Positions 53,098 through 58,775 of a stretch of DNA of 58,775 nucleotides are shown in pieces (position 1 is the stretch's first letter; the number at the start of each line of letters is the position of its first letter). Position numbers and translations under genes: made by a program. This stretch comes from Pseudideonella sakaiensis (GTDB lineage: Bacteria > Pseudomonadota > Gammaproteobacteria > Burkholderiales > Burkholderiaceae_C), in the NCBI RefSeq assembly GCF_001293525.1, contig NZ_BBYR01000068.1, positions 1 to 58,775 of the forward strand, in the 5' to 3' direction. The notes beneath the pieces were generated by a model that did not search any database, had not been told where the DNA came from, and saw nothing but the letters and a program-made list of their open reading frames with translations.

Positions 53098-54071
53098 GGG
53101 GTGCCTTCCGGTGCCCGCAGGCGGGGATCGATGATCACGTAGAGGATGTCGATGCCGATGTTGATGACCGTGAAGATCAGCGCGATCAGCAAGAGGTAGG
53201 CCGCGAGGACCGGCACGTCGCTGAAGCGCACCGCCTCGATGAACAGCAGCCCCATGCCCGGCCACTGGAAGATGGTCTCGGTGATGATCGAGAAACCGAT
53301 CACGGCGCCGATGTTCAGGCCGGCGATGGTGATCACCGGCAGCAGGGCGTTGCGCAACGCATGGCGCAGGTAGACCCGGCGGTACGGCAGGCCGCGGGCG
53401 CGGCCGAAGCGGATGAAGTCGGCGCGTGCCACCTCCATCATCTCGGCCCGTGTCAGGCGCTGGATCAGCGTCATTTGGAACAGCGCCAGCGTGATCGACG
53501 GCATCACCAGGGACAGCAGTCCGCTGCGGGTCAACAGGCCGGTGGTCCATTCGCCGAACGCGACCAGTTCGCCGCGGCCGAACGAGGGCAGCAGATTCAG
53601 CTGCATCGTGAAGACGTAGATCAGCAGGGTCCCGGTCACGAAGGTCGGCAGCGAGATGCCGACCAGCGAGAGTGAGAGCACGCCGCGCGTCACGGGCGTG
53701 TCGGGCCTGAGCCCGGTGTACACGCCCAGTGCGATGCCGAGCACGAGCGACAGCACCGAGGCCACGAGCACCAGGTCCAGCGTGGCTGGCAGCCGCTCCG
53801 CGATCAGCCTCGACACCGAGCGGCCCGAGTGATAGGACAGGCCGAACTCGCCCCGCGCCACATTCTTCAGGAAGCGCCCGAGCTGCACCCACTGCGAATC
53901 GTCGAGGCCCAGCTCCTGCCGGAAGGCCTGGCGTTCGGCCTCGGTCGCTTCGAGCCCGGCCATGCTGATGACCGGATCGCCGAGGTGCTGGAAGATGCCG
54001 AACGCGGCCACGCCGACCAGCAGCAGGGTCAGGCAGCCAGCGAGCAGTCTGCGGGTGATCTGTGTCAGCAC
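53094..54071 (-). CDS. ABC importer permease, DppB/OppB type
   Basis: 325 residues from GTG 54071, the only start that keeps the typical N-terminal span (RRLLAGCLTLLLVGVAAF). DppB features include GEFGLSYHSGRSVSRLIAERLPATLDLVL and the EAA loop DFIRFGRARGLPYRRVYLRHALRNALLP. It lies 29 bp after the Rieske oxygenase gene. Confidence 0.9.
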   Translation of the reverse strand: MLTQITRRLLAGCLTLLLVGVAAFGIFQHLGDPVISMAGLEATEAERQAFRQELGLDDSQWVQLGRFLKNVARGEFGLSYHSGRSVSRLIAERLPATLDLVLVASVLSLVLGIALGVYTGLRPDTPVTRGVLSLSLVGISLPTFVTGTLLIYVFTMQLNLLPSFGRGELVAFGEWTTGLLTRSGLLSLVMPSITLALFQMTLIQRLTRAEMMEVARADFIRFGRARGLPYRRVYLRHALRNALLPVITIAGLNIGAVIGFSIITETIFQWPGMGLLFIEAVRFSDVPVLAAYLLLIALIFTVINIGIDILYVIIDPRLRAPEGTP

Positions 54072-54100
54072 GGGGCGGCTTCGCGTGTGGACGGGAGGGG

Positions 54101-55129
54101 TCAGCGCACGGGAGGCGTCGTTGCCTCGTCCTCGCCGTGCACCGACAGCAGCTGGTGCAGCTTCCTGCGCATCAGGACGCCGGCGCGGTCGCTGGCCATG
54201 CTGATCTCGGATGCGCGCTCCGCCAGCGGCACGTCGGGGTCGGTGGTCTCCAGGATGTACTTGTCCTCGGCGGTGACCCGCCGGTCGAACTCGATCACGT
54301 CCGCGCTGCTGACGTCGGCCTCGGTGTCGTTGCGCCACGCGAACTGGCACACCATCGAGCGCCGGTCGTCGATCGGCGTGGCGGCCGTGAAGATGCTGTG
54401 GACCAGCCCGTTCGGGTACTGGAAGCGCGAGGCCCGCGCAAATGGCATCCACCAGCGGGCGGTGATGTCGCGGGTGGTCTTCTCGTCGTTGGTGCGGGTG
54501 ACGTGCCGGGCGCCCTCGGGGTTCTTCACCGGCGTGAGGGTGCGCATCGTGAAACCCCAGTCGTCTTCGTCCGAGATCTCCATCACCACGGCGCCGGCGT
54601 CGGCCTGGTCGCCGAAGGTGCCACGGTGGACGAAGTTGACGTGCGCGGGATCGAAGGAGTTTTCCATGATCCGAAGCCCCGAGCAGGCCCACGGTTCGTA
54701 GAATTGCTGAATCGTCCTGAAACCCGGGTCGGAGATTTCCGCGATGTCGGGAATCTCCGTCAGCGGCGCGTCGTCAAGGCACACCCAGATGTAGCCGTAG
54801 CGCTCGGCGGTGCGGTAGGCGCGCACGCAGATACGCTCGCTGACCTGGCGCCCCGGCATCTGCGGAATCTGGATGCACCGGCCTGCATGGTCGTAGGACC
54901 AGCCGTGGTATCCGCAAACCAGTGCGCCCTCGTCGTAGAAACCACGCGACAACTGCGCGGTGCGGTGGCAGCAGCGGTCGGCCATGGCGCTGGCGCGGCC
55001 CGCGCCATCGCGCCAGACGACGATATTCTCGCCCAGCAGCGTGAAAGGCTTCGGCCCGTCGGAAACCCTGTCCGAAGGTATCACCGGATACCAGAATCTG
55101 CGAATGGTCGGTTGTCTCGTGACGAGCAT
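54101..55129 (-). CDS. Rieske non-heme iron oxygenase, VanA/phthalate-oxygenase type
   Basis: 342 residues from the ATG at 55129, one base after the creatininase stop and with AGGA upstream. Rieske 2Fe-2S motif: C-x-H in DRCCHRTAQLS and C-x2-H in LVCGYHGWSYD. Mononuclear iron site: ENSFDPAHVNFVHRG (Asp/His/His). This is a group with single alpha subunits (vanillate O-demethylase, phthalate 4,5-dioxygenase, related dealkylases), which need a VanB-type reductase such as that encoded at 43640-44614. Likely a mono- or dioxygenase acting on a ring or an N/O-alkyl group. Confidence 0.92.
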   Translation of the reverse strand: MLVTRQPTIRRFWYPVIPSDRVSDGPKPFTLLGENIVVWRDGAGRASAMADRCCHRTAQLSRGFYDEGALVCGYHGWSYDHAGRCIQIPQMPGRQVSERICVRAYRTAERYGYIWVCLDDAPLTEIPDIAEISDPGFRTIQQFYEPWACSGLRIMENSFDPAHVNFVHRGTFGDQADAGAVVMEISDEDDWGFTMRTLTPVKNPEGARHVTRTNDEKTTRDITARWWMPFARASRFQYPNGLVHSIFTAATPIDDRRSMVCQFAWRNDTEADVSSADVIEFDRRVTAEDKYILETTDPDVPLAERASEISMASDRAGVLMRRKLHQLLSVHGEDEATTPPVR

Positions 55130-55130
55130 C

Positions 55131-55952
55131 TCAAGTCCTGATCGGGAAAGTCGGCTGGCGGAAGGCATGCATTTCCCGGATCAGCGTGACCCAGGACGCC
55201 GCCATTGAATCCACCAGTTCCCGCCCCTTTTCCACGGAGGCGAGGAAGGGATCGCCCAGCACGCCGCCGGGTGCGATGTCATCCGTTTTCCAGGCGTAGG
55301 CCAGGCCACCCTCGGGCGCCAGCCAGCCGCCGCTGTCCGGCGCGTAGTGGGCCTGGGCCCGCTCCAGCTTCACCTGCTGCGGCAGCAGGTGCAGCAGCAC
55401 CGAGGTTTCGTCGCCGCCGGCGTGCAGCCCGCCGAGGCGCTCGCGCTCGGGGAACAGGTCCTGGCGGCGGTTCGGTACCGCCCACAGGAAGGTCGAGAAG
55501 ACCGTGAGCCCGGCCTGCGCGATGCGCAGGTCGCGCGCGGCGATGGCCATCACCTCGGGCTGCCCGCCATGCGAGTTGACGATCGCGAGCTTGCGAAAAC
55601 CCGCGCGGTACACCGAGGCGCCGAGTTGCATCACGGTCTGCAGCAGTGTGACCGCGTCGAGCGTGAGGGTGCCAGGAAAATGAATGTGTTCATTCGATTT
55701 GCCATAACACAGCGGCGGCAGCACGAAACACGGCGTGGCGGCGTCCAGACGGTGCAGGGCCTGGCCCAGCACGCCGCAGACGATAGCGGTATCCACGGCC
55801 AGCGGCAAATGGGCGCCATGCTGCTCGATGGCGGCCACCGGCAGCAGGATGACCGTATTTTCCTTGTCCTCCAGCGCGGCCACGTCCGGCGAGGTGAGGT
55901 AGGGAAAGTAGCGGTTTTCAGGAAACCAGCCGTGCAGCAATTCAGCCCCCAA
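55131..55952 (-). CDS. creatininase-family amidohydrolase
   Basis: 273 residues. Family metal motifs: LPVAAIEQHGAHLPLAVDTAI (Glu, His, Asp) near residue 40, NSHGGQPEVM near 125 and GGLHAGGDETSVLLHL near 175. The family includes creatinine amidohydrolase and mycofactocin MftE; the members cleave cyclic or linear amides. The NSHGGN motif has Gln instead of Asn here. First gene of the main leftward operon; operator candidate at 56018-56051. Confidence 0.9.
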   Translation of the reverse strand: MGAELLHGWFPENRYFPYLTSPDVAALEDKENTVILLPVAAIEQHGAHLPLAVDTAIVCGVLGQALHRLDAATPCFVLPPLCYGKSNEHIHFPGTLTLDAVTLLQTVMQLGASVYRAGFRKLAIVNSHGGQPEVMAIAARDLRIAQAGLTVFSTFLWAVPNRRQDLFPERERLGGLHAGGDETSVLLHLLPQQVKLERAQAHYAPDSGGWLAPEGGLAYAWKTDDIAPGGVLGDPFLASVEKGRELVDSMAASWVTLIREMHAFRQPTFPIRT

Positions 55953-56017
55953 GGCGCATAGGCCAGTGATCAGCGTGGATTCACTTTATCGCCGCGCCGG
56001 CGAGAGGAAAAGTACAG

Positions 56018-56051
56018 GCGCTCGTTATGCAGGTAAGGCCTGCTTATCACC
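56018..56051 (-). promoter_or_regulatory. LysR operator candidate before the creatininase operon
   Basis: A 34-bp stretch, 66 bp upstream of the creatininase start, is identical in 28 of 34 bases to 57598-57631 beside lysR. Common blocks are GCGCTCGTTAT, TAAG and GCTTATC. The TAAG-N6-CTTA inverted repeat fits the T-N11-A pattern bound by LysR regulators. Confidence 0.75.
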
Positions 56052-56075
56052 GGTGCGAAGCTGGTGCGCACCGGT

Positions 56076-56102
56076 GTGGCGCGCCGGGCGAAGGCGCGCC
56101 AC
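56076..56102 (-). terminator. 10-bp hairpin downstream of the amidohydrolase gene
   Basis: GTGGCGCGCC (56076-56085) and GGCGCGCCAC (56093-56102) form a perfect stem with a 7-base loop, between the amidohydrolase stop and the operator of the creatininase operon. It could end the amidohydrolase transcript. There is no poly-T tract, so the call is weak. Confidence 0.4.
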
Positions 56103-56153
56103 GAAGGCCCGCCGGCGCACCGGACCGGCGCGCCGCGGGACCCGAACGCGGCA

Positions 56154-57491
56154 TCAGCCCATCAGGTCGTCGAGCAACCGGTAGTCCGGCAGCGTGGTGT
56201 CGATCGCGCGTCCGGCACGCAGCACGCAGCGGTCGAACTGGTGGCGTGACAGCAGTTCCGAGTAACTCCGCGCCCGCAGCACCAGCAGGTCGGCCGTCGC
56301 GCCGACCCGGAGCAGGCCGCGGTCGATGCCCATGATCGCTGCCGGCGTCTCGGTGGCGGCGCGGATCCAGTCCGACAGCGGGTGATCGAGGTGCAGGATC
56401 TTCACGGCCTGGGTGTAGGTGTCCAGCATGTCGTGGTCGCCATAGGCGTGGAAGGGGTCGCGGCAGTTGTCGCCGGCCACTGCCACGCGCAGTCCGCGGG
56501 CCTTCATCTCGTGCAGCACCGTGACGCCGCGCCACCGTGGCGTGCGCCTGCCGTCGCTGCGGTCCTGCAGGTACATGTTGACGGTGGGCAGGCTGACGAT
56601 GTCGATCCCCGCCTCGCGGCAGGCCGTGATCGTCTCCTCGATGAACTCGTCGGTCTGCAACGCCAGCGCCGTCACGTGCCCGCACAGGATGCGGCCCTTG
56701 AAGCCCTGGGCGGCCGCGATGCGCGCAATCCGGATCAGGGCCTTCGCGCGCGGATCCGACCACTCGTCCACGTGCAGGTCGACGTCCAGGCCGCGCTCCG
56801 TCGCCAGCCTGAACAGGCATTCCATCGCCGCATCGAGGTCCGGCGGCACGGGCTCCGCCGGATGCAGGGCCGAGCGCGACGAGCAGCCGAGCAGGCCGCC
56901 CGCGTCCGCGACGGTGTCGGCCAGTCGCCGACCTTCGTCGGTCAGGAAGATGTTCAGCGGAGCGATTGACGAGACCTGCATCTCGATCCGGCTGGCCCAG
57001 CGCTCGCGCACCTCGCGGAACACCGGAAAGGAGATGTCGGTCTGCGGTTCCAGCGAGTCCAGGTGCGTGCGGATCGCCACCACGCCCTTCGCATAGGCGG
57101 TGGCGAGGCTGAACTCCATGCGGCGGCGCACGTCCTCGGCGTGCCAGCGGGCCGCGCGGTCCTTTGCGGTCGCGGCCGAGGCGCCCGCGCCGTTGCCGGT
57201 GGCATTGGCCTGGCGCGGCCAGATGTGCGCCTTGTCGAGGTGGGTGTGGCAGTCGACCAGACCCGGCAGCACCATCGAGGCGTCGAGGTCGGGCCCGGTG
57301 TGCCTGGGCAGGGTGCCTGCCCGCTCGATCGCGGTGATGCGGCCGTCGTCGATCAGCAGGTCGAGGGCGAGCAGCTGGTCACCGGGAGGGGTCGGCAGCG
57401 CGGTCGAGGCCCGCACGAGGCAGTGCGGCGCGCGCACGTTGCGCAGCGCGTAACGCTGGGTTGCGGGGGGCTGGAAGAAGGCGTGGGTCAT
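56154..57491 (-). CDS. cytosine-deaminase-like amidohydrolase
   Basis: 445 residues from the ATG at 57491. Amidohydrolase superfamily with CodA-like metal site: VDCHTHLDKAH (HxH), DLHVDEWSDP (catalytic Glu context), LCGHVTALAL (His) and VAGDNCRDPFHAYGDHD (Asp). It hydrolyses an amide or aminated C=N bond of a ring; cytosine, isocytosine, creatinine and triazine deaminases are relatives. Divergent from lysR across a 168-bp region with an operator candidate. Confidence 0.9.
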   Translation of the reverse strand: MTHAFFQPPATQRYALRNVRAPHCLVRASTALPTPPGDQLLALDLLIDDGRITAIERAGTLPRHTGPDLDASMVLPGLVDCHTHLDKAHIWPRQANATGNGAGASAATAKDRAARWHAEDVRRRMEFSLATAYAKGVVAIRTHLDSLEPQTDISFPVFREVRERWASRIEMQVSSIAPLNIFLTDEGRRLADTVADAGGLLGCSSRSALHPAEPVPPDLDAAMECLFRLATERGLDVDLHVDEWSDPRAKALIRIARIAAAQGFKGRILCGHVTALALQTDEFIEETITACREAGIDIVSLPTVNMYLQDRSDGRRTPRWRGVTVLHEMKARGLRVAVAGDNCRDPFHAYGDHDMLDTYTQAVKILHLDHPLSDWIRAATETPAAIMGIDRGLLRVGATADLLVLRARSYSELLSRHQFDRCVLRAGRAIDTTLPDYRLLDDLMG

Positions 57492-57597
57492 CGTCGGGCG
57501 CGGGCGGGGTCGGGGCGGAGGCAGCCCTGGCGGGCGCAGGACCTGCAAGGGGAGGGCCGGACCACTCTAGCCCCGCGCCCGCGGCGCGAACAGGCAG

Positions 57598-57631
57598 GCG
57601 CTCGTTATTCATATAAGTCCGGCTTATCGCC
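57598..57631. promoter_or_regulatory. LysR operator candidate between lysR and the amidohydrolase gene
   Basis: 34 bp with the inverted repeat ATAAG-TCCGG-CTTAT (57613-57627), 28 bp before the lysR start and 106 bp before the divergent amidohydrolase start. It matches 56018-56051 in 28 of 34 positions. The place suits autorepression of lysR together with activation of the amidohydrolase gene. Confidence 0.8.
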
Positions 57632-57659
57632 TTCGGCGCATTGACTTATCATCATTCCG

Positions 57660-58583
57660 ATGAAGCTCCAGCACCTTCGCAACCTCGTCGCCGTGGCGGA
57701 CACCGGCAGCATCCGCGCCGCGGCCGCTGAGCTCGGGGTGTCGCAGCCCGCCATCACGCAGAGCCTGCACCAGCTGGAGCAGGAGCTGCAGGCCTCGCTG
57801 CTCTCGCGCAATGCGACGGGCACCAACCTGACGGCGATCGGCAAGGTGCTGGTGCCGCGGGCGCGCGCGATCACCAACGAGGTGCACCGGGCGCGCGAAG
57901 AGATCCGGCAACTGGTGGCCAGCCCGCAGGGGTCGATCTCGATCGGGGCCTCGGCGTTCGCGCTGACCCAACTGATCCCGCGCGCGGTCGCCTCGCTGCG
58001 CAGCCTGCAGCCGCGGGTGCAGGTGCTGATCCGCGACGACCTGTTCCCGGCGGCCGCCCCGGCGCTGCGCGAGGGCACGCTGGACCTGGTCATCAGCCCC
58101 TTGCCGCCGAAGCTCGAGCAGAGGGAGTTCAACTTCCAGGAACTGCTGGTGCTGCCGGTCTACGTCGTCGCGCGCAGGGATCACCCGCTGGCCGGCCGGC
58201 CGCGCACGCTCGCGGAATTGGCCGAGGCGGATTGGATGGTGTCCGGTGGCCCGGGTGGCTACAACGGCGCGCTCGAGAAGGTGTTCGCCGACCGAGGCCT
58301 CAAGCCTCCGCAGGCCAGCGTGCGCGCCGACTCGATCACCGCGGTGTGCAGCCTGCTGGCCTGCAGCGACCTGCTCGCGCTGCTGCCGCGGGCGCTGTAC
58401 GCCCATGGCGATACCGCGCTGGAGGCGCTCGAGGTCGTCGACGTCATGCGCCCCTCGCGCTATGGCGTGATCACGCGCGCCGATGTGCCGCTCAGTGCCA
58501 CGGCCGAGCGCTTCCTCGCGTTCGTGCGTGACGAGGCCACGCTGTGGATGAAGAACTGGGCCGACCGGCGCGGCGTGGACTAG
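57660..58583 (+). CDS. LysR-family regulator of the catabolic cluster
   Basis: 307 residues. N-terminal winged HTH (MKLQHLRNLVAVADTGSIRAAAAELGVSQPAITQSLHQLE) and two-lobed effector domain (SISIGASAFALTQLIPRAVASL; DLVISPLPPKLEQREF). It is read divergently from the amidohydrolase gene, and two copies of its probable operator flank the leftward genes, so it is the likely local regulator. Its inducer would be the pathway substrate or an early product. Confidence 0.92.
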   Translation: MKLQHLRNLVAVADTGSIRAAAAELGVSQPAITQSLHQLEQELQASLLSRNATGTNLTAIGKVLVPRARAITNEVHRAREEIRQLVASPQGSISIGASAFALTQLIPRAVASLRSLQPRVQVLIRDDLFPAAAPALREGTLDLVISPLPPKLEQREFNFQELLVLPVYVVARRDHPLAGRPRTLAELAEADWMVSGGPGGYNGALEKVFADRGLKPPQASVRADSITAVCSLLACSDLLALLPRALYAHGDTALEALEVVDVMRPSRYGVITRADVPLSATAERFLAFVRDEATLWMKNWADRRGVD

Positions 58584-58614
58584 CCGGCACCGGCCCGCGC
58601 CGGAGCGCTGGCAA

Positions 58615-58636
58615 GAAAAAGGGCCCCGCAGGGCCC
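58615..58636 (-). terminator. intrinsic terminator of the leftward gene at the window end
   Basis: On the minus strand GGGCCC-TGCG-GGGCCC is followed directly by TTTTTCTT (58613-58620). The T tract is on the side that serves the leftward gene ending at 58722. It may also weakly stop the convergent lysR transcript. Confidence 0.75.
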
Positions 58637-58721
58637 TGGCCGATCCGAGGACCGAGACCGCCCGCAGGTGGTCTGGCCATCCGCTCCAGGCCCTCGGCCT
58701 GTCGAGCGGTGCCGCTCGCCT

Positions 58722-58775
58722 TCAGTCGTTGCTGCCCGCGATGCCGAACAGCGCCAGCAGCGACTGGAAGACGTT
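58722..58775 (-). CDS. C-terminal end of an unidentified leftward gene
   Basis: The last 17 codons before a TGA read NVFQSLLALFGIAGSND; the rest lies outside the window. The downstream terminator at 58615-58636 supports a real gene end. The short hydrophobic tail does not identify the product. Confidence 0.5.
   Translation of the reverse strand, partial: NVFQSLLALFGIAGSND

Noticed and set aside
1-58775. CRISPR array
   Set aside because: No series of regularly spaced repeats of 23-40 bp was seen anywhere in the window.
1-58775. rRNA genes
   Set aside because: No 16S, 23S or 5S signature was seen; the only RNA genes found are tRNA-Gly and the group II intron.

Overview
The window comes from a high-GC betaproteobacterium. 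The surE-pcm-nlpD-rlmD block, the 16-strand porin type and the nearest recognisable homologues point to Burkholderiales; genus cannot be set from sequence alone. Almost all genes are GC-rich; the clear exception is a short AT-richer island at about 25.6-27.8 kb.

Positions 1 to about 34,024 are the right-hand part of an integrative and conjugative element (ICE) of the PFGI-1/ICEclc (GI-type T4SS) class. Its left end lies outside the window. Two conjugation blocks run rightwards (1-7791 and 14580-19270): membrane and pilus-assembly proteins, a VirB4/TraC ATPase, a DsbA-like thiol protein and a TraG-like protein. A MOBH-type TraI relaxase follows (21747-23597), with a candidate oriT just upstream. 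Three cargo modules interrupt this backbone. The first is a leftward chromate-resistance operon (chrB, chrA, Fe superoxide dismutase, a DUF1259 protein, a second ChrB-domain protein and an MFS exporter; 8632-14251). The second is an AbiEi/AbiEii toxin-antitoxin pair (19872-21543). The third is a lead/cadmium-resistance pbr module (24838-31862) with a textbook MerR-type operator. In the pbr module the fused PAP2 phosphatase-signal peptidase II gene is cut in two by a 3,012-bp insert. The insert has a 9-bp duplication, imperfect inverted ends and no transposase; it carries a methyltransferase gene, an AlkB-type dioxygenase gene and an unknown gene. The ICE ends with a P4-type tyrosine integrase (31898-33751) next to the 3' end of a tRNA-Gly.

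The junction with the chromosome is unusual. The target tRNA-Gly(CCC) is split in its anticodon stem by a 2,868-nt group II intron (34025-36892). The exons (39 + 35 nt) add up to exactly one 74-nt tRNA. The EBS1 loop of the intron pairs with the anticodon region. A complete second tRNA-Gly(CCC) lies inside the intron, directly upstream of the maturase start codon.

From 36,893 on the DNA looks chromosomal: a LuxR-type response regulator, a quinone oxidoreductase, then surE-pcm-nlpD-rlmD without the rpoS gene often found between nlpD and rlmD. From 43,640 to 58,583 lies an apparent catabolic gene cluster under a LysR regulator: a cytosine-deaminase-like amidohydrolase, a creatininase-family amidase, a Rieske oxygenase, a dipeptide-type ABC importer, a TauD/TfdA dioxygenase, an acyl-CoA ligase, a porin and a VanB-type reductase. 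Many genes overlap by 4 bp. Two near-identical 34-bp operator candidates, before the creatininase gene and between lysR and the amidohydrolase gene, suggest one regulon. The substrate is not known; an N-containing ring compound or cyclic amide is my inference.
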